From: Pyrinomonadaceae bacterium | GTDB lineage: Bacteria; Acidobacteriota; Blastocatellia; Pyrinomonadales; Pyrinomonadaceae | NCBI GenBank assembly: GCA_028284415.1 | Contig: JANQRU010000004.1 | Span: 124,001 to 188,000 of the forward strand | Reading direction: 5' to 3' | Length of the DNA: 64,000 nt | Shown: piece after piece, positions 16,240-26,125 of the stretch | How the letters are laid out: the number at the start of each line of letters is the position of its first letter | How positions within the stretch are numbered: position 1 is the stretch's first letter | Notes under the pieces: generated by a model | Seen by the model: the letters and a program-made list of their open reading frames with translations, nothing else | Databases searched by the model: none | What the model was told of the DNA's origin: nothing | Translations under genes and position numbers: made by a program

Positions 16240-18252
16240 ATGTATCCTCCAAAAAATAAAAATATTTTTTCTACTATTGCGATAGCTGTAATCGTTGCTT
16301 TGGGTGCGACTATATTTTGGCTGTTTGGCGATAAGTTTGTTCATTTTATTACAGAATTGGTTTCACCACAGGAAGCGACTTTTGCATGGTGGAAGCTTTT
16401 GGTCGTGATTGCAGCAGGGGCAATTTTTGGTTTATTGGCAGAATTTAGAGGCTTCAAAAAAACCTTGCCGTTTTTTACCGTTTTTGCAATAGCCTGTCTT
16501 TTGGCAAGTCTGCTTTTCGCCAAATACTTAAACATTGATCTTTTGGCGATCCCAATAATTTTAACCTCGCTTTTATCGCTTATATTAGTACACCTTAAAA
16601 AGCTCTGGCATATGGACACAGGCTTAACAGACAAACTTGTTTCACTTGCTTCTTCAGGACATCTTCTGGAAGGAAAATCAGCTGACCTACGGATCGAAAG
16701 CGGTCTGAAATTACTAGAAACAATTTTTCCTGTTTCAGAAATAATAGTTTTTCATTATGACCACAACGATGAATTAAGACCTATTGGAAGAGCCAGAAAA
16801 AACAAAGCTGACAATTCCCCTTCAAACCGTCACGACTCGTGGCGAAAATGTGTCGAACTCTGTGAACAAGCTTTAGGAAGCCGCTCAACAGTTATCCAAA
16901 ATCATAAAACAAGCCAGGACGCTGCACAGGTCGCATTGCCATTGATCTGTGATGAAATCGCAATCGGAGTTTTATTTATTGACGTAAAACAGGATTTCGA
17001 AAAAGAAGATCAACACTTGCTTGAATCATTTAGCGGACAGCTCGCCCGCAACCTTCAAAGAAAAGAACTTCGCAGTAAAAAATTACCGCACAATTCCTGG
17101 TTTAATTCTCTCTCGACATATTCTCTTGAAAATCGCATAGATATAACAAGTCTTGTTCAAGGGATTATTAAAGAGCAATCTTTTAGTGCAGTTGCGAGTT
17201 CTTACTTAAAAGAGGCTCATGCAATAGCGTACTTGGACGGAACGCTTGCCTATGCAAATCGGCTTATGAAAGATTTGGCTGATCTTAAGCAACAGGATTT
17301 GGCTGATCTTGATGTATTTAAGCTTCTTGAAAGATTTAAGACCGATGTTTTTAATGAACCGACTTTGGCAATTCGTCGCGTAATGCAAACGGGAGATTCG
17401 TTCAGGTGCGAATTGGATTTTCCCGAAGAGATGAAAACACTTTCATTTCAAATAACTCTTGTCAAAATTCCGGTAGATAACCAATCAATTCACGAAACAG
17501 ATGTTCCAAAAGTTCCTGCGTGTTTTTTAATTACATTTAGAGATATCACCGCAAACAAAGAAAATGAAAAACTGCGAAGTGACATGGCTCATCTGATGTC
17601 GCATGAACTTCGCACACCAATCACAAGTATTCAAGGGTTTGCTGAGATGCTTATGCTTGAAGATGGTATTCCTGAAGATTCCAAAGATTTCTTAAAAACC
17701 ATTGCAGACGAATCAAATCGGGCGTCAAAAATACTTTCAAATTTCCTTTCAGTCGCAAATCTCGAGCAAGCTGACAAAAAAGAGGTTTCAAAGTCTCCTG
17801 TCCGTGTCAACAAAGTTGTAAGAGATGTCGTTCAAGATTACGAGAAAAAAGCAAAAGGCAAGCGAATAAGACTGGTTGAGCAACAGAGTAAATATGTCGC
17901 ACCAATTGCAGCTGATCGTGGTTTGCTTACCAAAGCAATTGCACATCTTGTAGATAACGCAATCCGCTATTCACCAGAAAGAACCTCAGTAATAATTTCA
18001 ACAATTTTAGAGACAGACTTTTTGAAAGTTGTGGTCGAAGACAGAGGTTACGGAATCCCACGAGATGAACAAGAAAAAATTTGGCAGAAATTCTACCGCG
18101 TGGCACATGATGGACAAGCCAAACAGGAAGAAACTACAGGTCTGGGTTTGTCTTTGGTAAAAGAAATCATCGAACAGCATAATGGCGATATTTCAGTTCG
18201 ATCTGAAGTAGGTCGTGGTTCGAGGTTTGTATTCAGATTACCACGTTTGTAG
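16240..18252 (+). CDS. Membrane-anchored sensor histidine kinase (4 TM, GAF, PAS, HisKA, HATPase)
   Basis: The 670-residue protein has four N-terminal membrane helices (about 10-30, 50-68, 76-95, 99-117), a GAF-like domain (about 130-272), a PAS-like domain (about 315-440), a HisKA domain with the phospho-accepting H455 in MSHELRTPITS, and a HATPase domain with LVDNAIRYSPE, EDRGYGIP and TTGLGLSLVKEI. It is therefore a complete two-component kinase, but no response regulator gene adjoins it. No clear ribosome site precedes the ATG at 16240. A 15-base exact direct repeat (17272-17286, 17296-17310) duplicates DLADL in the PAS region. Confidence 0.92.
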   Translation: MYPPKNKNIFSTIAIAVIVALGATIFWLFGDKFVHFITELVSPQEATFAWWKLLVVIAAGAIFGLLAEFRGFKKTLPFFTVFAIACLLASLLFAKYLNIDLLAIPIILTSLLSLILVHLKKLWHMDTGLTDKLVSLASSGHLLEGKSADLRIESGLKLLETIFPVSEIIVFHYDHNDELRPIGRARKNKADNSPSNRHDSWRKCVELCEQALGSRSTVIQNHKTSQDAAQVALPLICDEIAIGVLFIDVKQDFEKEDQHLLESFSGQLARNLQRKELRSKKLPHNSWFNSLSTYSLENRIDITSLVQGIIKEQSFSAVASSYLKEAHAIAYLDGTLAYANRLMKDLADLKQQDLADLDVFKLLERFKTDVFNEPTLAIRRVMQTGDSFRCELDFPEEMKTLSFQITLVKIPVDNQSIHETDVPKVPACFLITFRDITANKENEKLRSDMAHLMSHELRTPITSIQGFAEMLMLEDGIPEDSKDFLKTIADESNRASKILSNFLSVANLEQADKKEVSKSPVRVNKVVRDVVQDYEKKAKGKRIRLVEQQSKYVAPIAADRGLLTKAIAHLVDNAIRYSPERTSVIISTILETDFLKVVVEDRGYGIPRDEQEKIWQKFYRVAHDGQAKQEETTGLGLSLVKEIIEQHNGDISVRSEVGRGSRFVFRLPRL

Positions 18253-18272
18253 CCTGAGCAAGATGCTTTTAT

Positions 18273-18302
18273 AAAATGGCGGGATTAAACTCGCCATTTT
18301 TT
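18273..18302 (+). terminator. Terminator of the histidine kinase gene
   Basis: AAAATGGCG (18273-18281) pairs with CGCCATTTT (18292-18300), loop of 10, ending in six T. Confidence 0.8.
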
Positions 18303-18345
18303 ATTTTAAATCAAGGTTTGTGTTACTCTTTGCTTTTTCACACAG

Positions 18346-19539
18346 ATGTCCACAAACTTTAAAACAATTTATCAAGAGCTTTTCGATTATTGTGAGTCGG
18401 AAAATTTTGCGGGCTTTGATCCATTTGATGGACTCAACAGTAAAATTTTTCAGGCTACGCCCTTAAAAGTTTTCACTATTCCAAGACTGGTTTGGCTTCA
18501 GATGGTCAAGCGTTCGCCTAAGAATTTACGTCCTTTTCTAAAAATTGAAAAAGGTATAAATGCAAAAGGAATAGCACTCTTTGTATCAGCTGAGCTTTCT
18601 AGATTTCGTGTAACACAAAATGAAAAACATAAAGAAAGTGCGAAAAATCTTTTAGATATTTTGGATAAACAGAAATTCAATCTATCAAAAACCAAAAATC
18701 AAAAATCAAAATCTGCCTTTGGCTACAATTTTGACTGGCAATCAAGAGCTTTTTTTGCTCCGAAAGGAACTCCGACAATTGTTCCAACGGCTTTTGCAAG
18801 TTTTGCCTATTTGGAAGCTTATGAAGTTTTTGAAGACGAAAGTTATTTAGAAACCGTCAAAGAAATTTGTTGTTTTATTGTCGAAGATCTAAATCGTCCG
18901 ATTGATACTGAAACTGAACTTTGCTTTAGCTATACCCCGATTGATAAAAGTGTAATTTTCAACGCATCACTTCTGGCTGGTGAAGTCTTGGCAAGCGTCG
19001 GAGAAATTACAAAAAATGAAAGCTATCTCAATCTCGCTGAAAAGACCGCTAACTTCGTTCTTCGACATCAAAAAGAAAACGGAAGCTGGGCTTATGGTTC
19101 AAAACTTCGCCACGCATGGATTGACAATTTTCACACCGCGTACATTTTGCTATCGCTTTTTCGCTTACAAAAAATTAATCCATCATTAAGAGATAAAACA
19201 AAAGTAGTAATCGAAACTGGACTAAACTTTTGGCTCGAAAATCTCTTTCTTGAAGACGGAACACCGAAGTATTTCGACAAACAAACCTTTCCGATTGATA
19301 TACATTCAGCTGCCGCCGCAATTGTTGCTCTTTCTGAACTAAGTGAATTCGAAAAAAGATGCTTACCGCAAGCCGAAAAGGTTGCGAATTGGACAATTGA
19401 AAATATGCGAGATGAAAGAGGATTTTTTTATTATCAAAAAACAAAATCCCGCACGATAAAGACCTCGTTTATACGTTGGTCAAACGCCTGGATGGCTTTT
19501 GCTATAGCCAAATTGCTTGAATGTAAAACTGAAAAATAA
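18346..19539 (+). CDS. Alpha/alpha six-hairpin (glycosidase/epimerase-fold) protein, polysaccharide cluster
   Basis: The 397-residue protein has no signal peptide. It is built of repeated helical hairpins with motifs such as SAELSRFRVTQNEKH, ASFAYLEAYEVFEDESYLE, LAGEVLASVGEITKNESYLNLAEKTANFVL, ENGSWAYG and DNFHTAYILLSLFRL. This is the pattern of the six-hairpin glycosidase superfamily (unsaturated glucuronyl hydrolase, GlcNAc epimerase and related). Catalytic residues cannot be assigned by eye. It heads a group with a DUF354 glycosyltransferase-like gene and a sugar-phosphate transferase, so a role in surface glycan making is inferred. It follows a terminator, so it has its own promoter. Confidence 0.6.
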   Translation: MSTNFKTIYQELFDYCESENFAGFDPFDGLNSKIFQATPLKVFTIPRLVWLQMVKRSPKNLRPFLKIEKGINAKGIALFVSAELSRFRVTQNEKHKESAKNLLDILDKQKFNLSKTKNQKSKSAFGYNFDWQSRAFFAPKGTPTIVPTAFASFAYLEAYEVFEDESYLETVKEICCFIVEDLNRPIDTETELCFSYTPIDKSVIFNASLLAGEVLASVGEITKNESYLNLAEKTANFVLRHQKENGSWAYGSKLRHAWIDNFHTAYILLSLFRLQKINPSLRDKTKVVIETGLNFWLENLFLEDGTPKYFDKQTFPIDIHSAAAAIVALSELSEFEKRCLPQAEKVANWTIENMRDERGFFYYQKTKSRTIKTSFIRWSNAWMAFAIAKLLECKTEK

Positions 19540-19590
19540 GAATGCGTGTTTGTTAATTTTTGATTTTTAACTTTTAATTTCTAACTGACT

Positions 19591-20610
19591 ATGCGTATCT
19601 GGATTGATCTGGGAAATTCTCCGCATGTTCCGTTTTTTAAAGCCCTGTCAGAAGAGTTTGAAAAACGTGGGCACACTATTTTGTGGACGGCGAGAGACTA
19701 TGCCCAGACGGTAGAGCTTGCTGAGAAAGCAGGTTTAAATCCAAAAGTTTTCGGAACACACGGCGGTAAAAGTGTGCTACAAAAGGGCATAAAATTTGGC
19801 GGAAGAATTCTTTCCCTGACAAATTGGGCAAGAGGAAAAAAGATAGATTTGGCAGTTTCGCACAATTCTCACGAACCTCTGTCAGTTGCTAAAATCCTCC
19901 GAATCAAAAGCGTAAATTTGATGGATTACGAACATCATCCTGCTAATAAATTATCTTTTCGCCTCGCCAGTAAAATAATAGTCCCCGAAAGCTTTCCCGA
20001 TGAGTTTTTAGAAAAATTTGGTGCATTGGAAAAAACCGTAAAATTCAAAGGAATCAAAGAAGACATTTATTTAAGTGATTTTGTGCCTGATAAAAACTTT
20101 AGAAATGAATTGGAAAGTTTTGAAGTTTTTTCCGAAGATATTTTGGTCGTCGTTCGCCCACATGCTTCGGAAGCTCTCTATCATCGGCAATTTTCCAATG
20201 AGATGTTGGATAAAATGCTCGATGAATTTTCTTCTAAAGAAAATGTCAAAATAGTTTTGCTTCCACGCAAAAAATATCAGGGTGAAGAATTGCGAAAAAA
20301 ACATCCGCAAGAAAATATAATCATTCCCAAAAGAGTTTTGGATGGTGCAAATTTGCTTGCTTCGGCTGATTTGGTTGTTTCAGGTGGCGGAACAATGAAT
20401 CGGGAGGCGGCGGCTTTGGGTATTCCGACAGCAACAATTTTTGCGGGACATTGGGCGGCGGTTGATGAATACCTGCGACAGGAAAACCTTCTGCAAAGGA
20501 TTGAAACTTACGAAGATTTAGCGAAAATAAAACTGGTCAAAAAAGAAAAAAGAAACGCAAGAAAAAATTTGGAAACAAAATCCAAAGTAGCCGATTTAAT
20601 TTTAGAGTGA
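19591..20610 (+). CDS. DUF354 family protein (GT-B-like glycosyltransferase fold)
   Basis: The 339-residue protein opens with MRIWIDLGNSPHVPFFKAL and GHTILWTARDYAQT, the DUF354 N-terminus. It also has SHNSHEPLSVAKIL, DYEHHPANKLSFRLA and the C-terminal donor-binding-like LLASADLVVSGGGTMNREAAALGIPT. The fold resembles MurG and UDP-GlcNAc 2-epimerase. Substrate unknown; a nucleotide sugar role is inferred. Its stop TGA overlaps the GTG start of the next gene (GTGA, 20607-20610), which indicates translational coupling. Confidence 0.8.
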   Translation: MRIWIDLGNSPHVPFFKALSEEFEKRGHTILWTARDYAQTVELAEKAGLNPKVFGTHGGKSVLQKGIKFGGRILSLTNWARGKKIDLAVSHNSHEPLSVAKILRIKSVNLMDYEHHPANKLSFRLASKIIVPESFPDEFLEKFGALEKTVKFKGIKEDIYLSDFVPDKNFRNELESFEVFSEDILVVVRPHASEALYHRQFSNEMLDKMLDEFSSKENVKIVLLPRKKYQGEELRKKHPQENIIIPKRVLDGANLLASADLVVSGGGTMNREAAALGIPTATIFAGHWAAVDEYLRQENLLQRIETYEDLAKIKLVKKEKRNARKNLETKSKVADLILE

Positions 20611-22154
20611 TTGCTGAAACAAAATTAGAGAAAAAACTGATTCGTGAACCAAACCGCGTTCCACGTTGGGTTATGCCTTTGGCTAAATCGGGAATTTTGA
20701 TTTTCGACGCTTTTTTAGCGGCAGGCTGTTTCTTTCTAGCTTTTTATTTACGCGAAGGAGATGCGATTCTTTCCACAGCGGCTTGGGCTTGGTCAAAGGG
20801 ATTTGCACCTTATGTAGGAGTAGTTTTTTTTGTCATTCCAATCCGAATTTTGATGCTTGCCTATCAAAGAGTTTTTCGCCTGCAAGGTGCTTTTTCTTAC
20901 ATTGTTGAATTTATAAAAGTATTTAAGGCTGTTTCGGTCAGCTCACTTTTGATAATTGCCTTTACATTTCTATTCCGTGGCGGATTTGCATTTCGTGAGT
21001 TCTCATATTCCCGAGGAGTTTTTCTGCTTGATTTTGCCTTTGCTTTAATTGCTTTTTCGGTTTTTCATTTGGGCTTGCGGTATGTTCAAACTTTAATTAG
21101 GAAACGAGATATAAATCTCATTCCGACCTTAATTGTCGGAACAAATGCGGAAGCCGAGCAGACCGTCAAAGAACTTAAAGAAAGACGCGATTTGGGTTAT
21201 CGAGTAGTGGGAATTGTGAAAACTGATAGAGAAAATAAGAGAAAAAGGGAGGGAGAGATTTTTGAAACTTCAATTGTTGGACATTTGAACAATCTGCCGG
21301 AAATCATAAGAGAATTAGCGATTCAGGAAGTGATTATTACCGATGGCGATGTCCCGACCGAAAAGTTCTTTGAATCAATGATGGAATTGGGGCGTGAGCA
21401 CAAGGTCGAATTTCGGCTTGCCCCTTCGCTTTTTAATTTTTTGCCACAAAAAACAAGCGTTGAACAGATCGGTGTTTTGCCGATGGTCAGACTCTTTCGG
21501 GAACCTCTTTCCGATGCAGAAAGATTTATAAAAAGAGTCTCAGACATATTTATTTCTTCCATCTCCTTACTGATTATTTCGCCTCTTTGGTTAGTAATTT
21601 CGATATTTATCAAGATTGACTCAAAAGGTGAAATTCTTTTTAAACAGGAACGAGTCGGAATGGATGGACGTAAATTCTTATGCTACAAGTTCCGCACTAT
21701 GCGTACCGATGCAGACGATTCAATTCACCGAGAAGCTTATCGAAAAAATATCGAAGGAAAAGCCAAAGAAGCTAATGCAGGTGATGATGAAAAACCTGTT
21801 TTTGGAAAGGTAAAAAATGATCCAAGAGTTACGAAAATAGGACGTTTTTTGCGACGTTCGAGTCTTGATGAATTACCACAGCTTTTGAATGTTTTGAAAG
21901 GCGATATGAGCATAATCGGTCCGCGCCCGCCGATTCCATATGAAGTAGAAGAATACGAAATCTGGCACCGCAAGCGCCTAGATATGAAACCAGGTATCAC
22001 AGGTCTCTGGCAAGTTTCCGGTAGAAATCGTCTGACTTTTGAGGAGATGGTTAAAATTGATTTGTATTACATAGAAAACTGGTCTCTGTGGTTGGATCTA
22101 AAAATCATCCTTCTGACATTTCCCGCAATAGTCCGAGGTGATGGAGCCAAATAA
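20607..22154 (+). CDS. Polyprenyl-phosphate sugar-1-phosphate transferase (WbaP/WcaJ type)
   Basis: Starts glycan chains by moving a hexose-1-phosphate from a nucleotide sugar to undecaprenyl phosphate at the inner membrane. The 515-residue protein has about four N-terminal helices (residues 24-160), a Rossmann-like CoA-binding-type domain (about 172-290), one further helix near 315-333 and the catalytic block: [50 protein letters not shown] and [14 protein letters not shown]. The start GTG overlaps the DUF354 stop. UDP-glucose from GalU (5195) is one possible donor. Confidence 0.93.
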   Translation: MIAETKLEKKLIREPNRVPRWVMPLAKSGILIFDAFLAAGCFFLAFYLREGDAILSTAAWAWSKGFAPYVGVVFFVIPIRILMLAYQRVFRLQGAFSYIVEFIKVFKAVSVSSLLIIAFTFLFRGGFAFREFSYSRGVFLLDFAFALIAFSVFHLGLRYVQTLIRKRDINLIPTLIVGTNAEAEQTVKELKERRDLGYRVVGIVKTDRENKRKREGEIFETSIVGHLNNLPEIIRELAIQEVIITDGDVPTEKFFESMMELGREHKVEFRLAPSLFNFLPQKTSVEQIGVLPMVRLFREPLSDAERFIKRVSDIFISSISLLIISPLWLVISIFIKIDSKGEILFKQERVGMDGRKFLCYKFRTMRTDADDSIHREAYRKNIEGKAKEANAGDDEKPVFGKVKNDPRVTKIGRFLRRSSLDELPQLLNVLKGDMSIIGPRPPIPYEVEEYEIWHRKRLDMKPGITGLWQVSGRNRLTFEEMVKIDLYYIENWSLWLDLKIILLTFPAIVRGDGAK

Positions 22155-22184
22155 AAAAGATCAACCATTCAAGTTGATCTTTTT
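22154..22184. terminator. Bidirectional terminator, sugar transferase gene versus ttcA
   Basis: Perfect 12-base arms AAAAAGATCAAC (22154-22165) and GTTGATCTTTTT (22173-22184), loop of 7, starting on the last base of the sugar transferase stop and lying between convergent genes. Confidence 0.88.
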
Positions 22185-22206
22185 CCTTTCTGTATTTCTA
22201 CTTAAT

Positions 22207-23085
22207 TTACTGAATCGTAACTAAATTCTGCTGTCCTAAATTTGCTTCGGAGTGATCGAATACAGCATCAAGTTCTTTTTCTACGCTTCCGTGTCCCGCC
22301 GGAATTTGTTTGATAATCGGTTCAAAATCCTTGAAATTGTAAAGGTCTGTATCTAAAAGATGCGACCCCGTCACATTTGATAAAGCTGTCATCATCGAAT
22401 TGCGAATAAAAGGAATTTCTTTTGACAATTCTTCGATGAGTTTCTTCATTCTTGCACGCTTTAAGTTTGGTTGTGAACCGCACAAATTGCAAGGAATTAT
22501 CGGGAATTTTTTCTCTTCAGCATATTTGGCAATGTCTTTTTCAAAACAGTATGCAAGCGGACGTATCACCGTGTTATTACCCGCATCCGAACGCAGTTTT
22601 GGCGGCATTGCTTTTAATTGTCCAACGTAAAACATATTCAACAAAAATGTATTAATAACATCGTCGGCGTGATGCCCGAGTGCGATTTTCGTGCATTTTT
22701 CTTCTACTGCGGTGGAATACAAAATTCCGCGTCGGAGTCTTGAACAAAGAGAGCAAAATGTCTTGCCTTCAGGAATTTTTTCTTTGACGACCGAATACGT
22801 ATCTTCTTCGATTATTCGATAATTAACTCCTGCTTCCTCTAAATAATTGGGTAGAATCTCTTCGGGAAATCCGGGTTGTTTTTGGTCAAGATTAACAGCA
22901 AGCAATTCAAACTTAACGGGCGAACGCTTTTGAACGTCTATCAAAAGATCAAGCATAGTATAGCTGTCTTTTCCACCCGAAAGACAGACCATAATCTTGT
23001 CACCATCTTCAATCATCGAAAAGTCTTCGATGGCTTTACCCATTTTCTTGAGTAACTTTGTTTTTAATTTACTTTCTACAAACAA
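22207..23085 (-). CDS. ttcA: tRNA 2-thiocytidine(32) synthetase
   Basis: Thiolates cytidine 32 of certain tRNAs. The 292-residue protein has the PP-loop SGGKDS (36-41) for ATP use, the cysteine pair C111-x2-C114 ([11 protein letters not shown]) and the pair C199-x2-C202 (CNLCGSQ). These are the TtcA family's iron-sulfur and catalytic cysteines. [19 protein letters not shown] and the Pro-Pro-Lys-Leu segment also match. It is divergent from the M1-like peptidase gene with a 196-base gap. Confidence 0.93.
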   Translation of the reverse strand: MFVESKLKTKLLKKMGKAIEDFSMIEDGDKIMVCLSGGKDSYTMLDLLIDVQKRSPVKFELLAVNLDQKQPGFPEEILPNYLEEAGVNYRIIEEDTYSVVKEKIPEGKTFCSLCSRLRRGILYSTAVEEKCTKIALGHHADDVINTFLLNMFYVGQLKAMPPKLRSDAGNNTVIRPLAYCFEKDIAKYAEEKKFPIIPCNLCGSQPNLKRARMKKLIEELSKEIPFIRNSMMTALSNVTGSHLLDTDLYNFKDFEPIIKQIPAGHGSVEKELDAVFDHSEANLGQQNLVTIQ

Positions 23086-23174
23086 TGTCTTCTTATTTTT
23101 CCTTACAACTAAAAATCAAACTAATAACATCTCATAAAATCTGTAAAGTTTGCAACCGATTTTTGTTAAGAGTC

Positions 23175-23203
23175 TTGACTTTTAATACGATAAACAAAAT
23201 AAT
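23175..23203 (+). promoter_or_regulatory. Predicted promoter of the M1-like peptidase gene
   Basis: TTGACT (23175-23180), 17-base spacer, AATAAT (23198-23203). A leader of about 70 bases and AAGGAT before the ATG follow. Confidence 0.5.
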
Positions 23204-23281
23204 TTACGTATATTCGAAAACTAAGAATAACCCCTTTTTTATTTAAAAAAACTGAATATTTATTTTTTTAAGGATAGAAGT

Positions 23282-25846
23282 ATGAAAGCTAAGAGATTTT
23301 TTGTCGTTTTTTCCATCATCACTTTTGCGTTTTCTTATGCCTTGGCACAAGACCCAACTCCGCAACCAAGTGAAACTCCGAGAGTTGTTGGTGAAGTAAC
23401 CGTTCAAGCCAAAACTGCTAACTCAGAACCCATTTATGTTGGATTCCGCAAAGCATCCGAAGACAGCAATGCCTTTAGCGGAAAATATGCAACGGTAAAT
23501 AATTTAGTTCTGAAAAGAGACCGAGCTATTTTCACCCTCCGCAGTGGAGAAATTTATTTCTTGAAAGAAACAGAAGGTATGCGAACCGGTGCAGTCTTTA
23601 TTGGAGATGGAAATCTTTCGCTTGAGCCACCGATTGACATCGAAAAAAGAATGCTCAAATTCTTTACCGAGTCGGAAAAAGTAAATGAAGATTTTACACA
23701 ACTTGTAATGTTCTTTACCGATGAAACTTTCAAAGAAGTAGAAAACTCCCCCAACGCAAAAATCTCTACAAACGGTTCACAAGCAGGTAAAGCCAGAGAT
23801 GCTTATAGAGGAAAAGAATCTGCAATGAAGGGCATCGGCAGACTCCGCTATAATATGCCGACAAGAATTTTGATGGACAAATATGGTCCCGAAAGACGCG
23901 GCTTTTTCTGGAGCTATATTGACGGCAAGAAATACAATAGCCTTCTTTTTAAGCTTGATCCGCTGGGAGTTACTGAATCTTCTCCTGAACAAGTGACATT
24001 AACTAATTACGATCGAAATAGTTATGGAAGATGGTTATCATTTCATTTAGATGAAGAATATAAAAAAGGAACCGGAAACAGTAATCAAGACCGTAGAGTC
24101 TTCGATATTAAACATCACAATATAGAAGTTACTTTACGTGGTTTGAGAATGATCGCTTCCGACGAAATGACTCTTCAAACCAGAGTTAAAGGACAAAGAG
24201 TTTTACCTTTTAATCTCTATCGTCACATGAGGGTTAAAAGGGTTTTGGATGAAAACGGTGAAGAAGTCAATTACATACAAGAAGACAAAAGTAAAGATTT
24301 TGGTTTAGCGGTAATCCTCCCTAAAGCTCCAGAGGCAGGTAAACCTTTCAAACTTCTCTTTGAATATGATGGAGTGGAATCTTTAAGAAACGCAGGAACC
24401 GGAAATTACGTACTTGTATCCAGAACAAACTGGTATCCAAATAATCAAAGTTCAGCATTTCTCGATAGAGCAACCTTCGATCTCAAATTTAGATACCCCA
24501 AACAATATATGTTGGTTGGCGTTGGCGAGTTAGTCGAAGAAAAAGAGGATGAAGGCAATTTGAAATATTCTCATTGGTCAACTAAAGGAGTTGAAATGGC
24601 AACAGCTGGATTCAACTATGGCGATTTCAAAATGAGTGAGTTTAATGACAAAATTACCGGCTATGAACTTTCCGTATATAACAATAAAGATTTACCTGGA
24701 CCTCTGAAAAACTATATTGCTCAAATAGAAAATATTGAAGCTAGGCGTGCTAATCGCGGACAATCTGCTCTAGCAATAAATGTTGGCGGAATAAACACTT
24801 CTTCGATGGCAAAAACTGTACTTGATGAAGCGTTAAACTCTGTCCGGCTTTTCGACTATTACTTTGGCAAACTACCACACAAGAGAATCGCCATGACACA
24901 ACAACCGAGTGTTGGCTCAGGACAGGCTTGGGCAACTCTCGTGTTCATGCCTTATATGTCTTTTGTCAGTGATACGCATAGAAAAGAGATATTTGGAATT
25001 CGTAGTGCAAATGCCGGTTTTTGGCGTGAAGTTGGTCCTCACGAAGTAGCACATCAATGGTGGGGACACGCAGTTGGTTGGACAAGCTATCGTGACCAAT
25101 GGATGAGTGAAGGATTTGCCGAACTTTCTGCATCTCTTTATGTTCAATATGTATATAAAGACACCGAAAGATTCATTAAATACTGGGAAGATCAAAGAGA
25201 CTTGATCGTAAACTCAACTCCTGGCACAAGAGGTTATAAACCCTATGAAGTAGGTCCGCTTACGCAGGGAGTTAGATTATTTAACAGTAAAGCTCCAGGA
25301 GCATATCGTCGTCTGGTTTATCCAAAAGGAGCATTTGTTCTGCATATGCTGAGGATGATGATGATTGATCCGAAAAAACAAGGAATTAATAAAGATGACA
25401 GATTCCGTGCAATGATGAAGGACTTTATCAAAACGCATTACAATCAGGATGTTTCTACGGAAGATTTTAAACGCATTGTTGAAAAACACGCGACTCCACA
25501 AATGGCTCGTTATCAAAACGGACGTATGGATTGGTTCTTTAATCAATGGGTTTACGGAACTGATGTACCTAAGTATGAATTTGAATACAAACTCGACAAA
25601 GTTAAAGGACAAACTATCTTGAACGCCAAGATCACGCAATCGAACGTTTCTGATAATTTTGTGATGCCTGTTCCTGTTTATGTAAATTACGGTAAAGGTT
25701 GGGTAGAGTTAGGAAAAGCCGATCTTTTAGGAAACCGAACCTACGAGCTTAAAAATGTTCCTTTGCAGAGAAAACCTAAGAAGGTTGCTATTCTTGCGTA
25801 TCAGGACATTCTGGCAACTAGTGTTAAAAACAAAAAAATGAGATAA
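23282..25846 (+). CDS. Secreted M1-family-like metallopeptidase
   Basis: The 854-residue protein has a signal peptide (residues 1-21, ending in YALAQ). The zinc site is H587-E-V-A-H591 with E610 18 residues later (DQWMSEGFAEL), the gluzincin pattern of M1 aminopeptidases. The exopeptidase motif GAMEN is not evident; SGQAWATLVFMPYM sits in the corresponding place, so true aminopeptidase specificity is uncertain. An extra N-terminal region of about 280 residues precedes the M1-like part. Likely a periplasmic or surface protease for protein scavenging. Confidence 0.82.
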   Translation: MKAKRFFVVFSIITFAFSYALAQDPTPQPSETPRVVGEVTVQAKTANSEPIYVGFRKASEDSNAFSGKYATVNNLVLKRDRAIFTLRSGEIYFLKETEGMRTGAVFIGDGNLSLEPPIDIEKRMLKFFTESEKVNEDFTQLVMFFTDETFKEVENSPNAKISTNGSQAGKARDAYRGKESAMKGIGRLRYNMPTRILMDKYGPERRGFFWSYIDGKKYNSLLFKLDPLGVTESSPEQVTLTNYDRNSYGRWLSFHLDEEYKKGTGNSNQDRRVFDIKHHNIEVTLRGLRMIASDEMTLQTRVKGQRVLPFNLYRHMRVKRVLDENGEEVNYIQEDKSKDFGLAVILPKAPEAGKPFKLLFEYDGVESLRNAGTGNYVLVSRTNWYPNNQSSAFLDRATFDLKFRYPKQYMLVGVGELVEEKEDEGNLKYSHWSTKGVEMATAGFNYGDFKMSEFNDKITGYELSVYNNKDLPGPLKNYIAQIENIEARRANRGQSALAINVGGINTSSMAKTVLDEALNSVRLFDYYFGKLPHKRIAMTQQPSVGSGQAWATLVFMPYMSFVSDTHRKEIFGIRSANAGFWREVGPHEVAHQWWGHAVGWTSYRDQWMSEGFAELSASLYVQYVYKDTERFIKYWEDQRDLIVNSTPGTRGYKPYEVGPLTQGVRLFNSKAPGAYRRLVYPKGAFVLHMLRMMMIDPKKQGINKDDRFRAMMKDFIKTHYNQDVSTEDFKRIVEKHATPQMARYQNGRMDWFFNQWVYGTDVPKYEFEYKLDKVKGQTILNAKITQSNVSDNFVMPVPVYVNYGKGWVELGKADLLGNRTYELKNVPLQRKPKKVAILAYQDILATSVKNKKMR

Positions 25847-25876
25847 GGTTGATTTTTACTACCATCTAAAGAATTC

Positions 25877-25917
25877 GGGATTCAAATTAAAACTTGATAA
25901 TTTGAATCCCTTTTTTT
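25877..25917 (+). terminator. Terminator of the M1-like peptidase gene
   Basis: Perfect 13-base arms GGGATTCAAATTA (25877-25889) and TAATTTGAATCCC (25898-25910), then seven T. The remaining sequence up to the bactofilin start at 26126 shows no feature beyond a GGAGG ribosome site. Confidence 0.9.
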
Positions 25918-26125
25918 GCGAAAAGAAAAGCTTATTTCAGAAAAAATTACTGAAACTAGACATATCTCTAAAGTTTCTTTTATTATTAAGGCTCCAAACT
26001 GGAAAAATTCAACCGTTAATAATTTTAAATATATACAACATTATTTTGGCTCACGCTTGATTGCTCTCTGAATTTTAAAGCGTCGGCTCAAATTAAAATT
26101 AATTTATGCGGAGGTATCTAACACA

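Noticed and set aside
16025..16252. 75-codon minus-strand frame before the histidine kinase gene
   Set aside because: It overlaps the kinase promoter and start, has no ribosome site or recognisable motif, and its composition is that of intergenic DNA.
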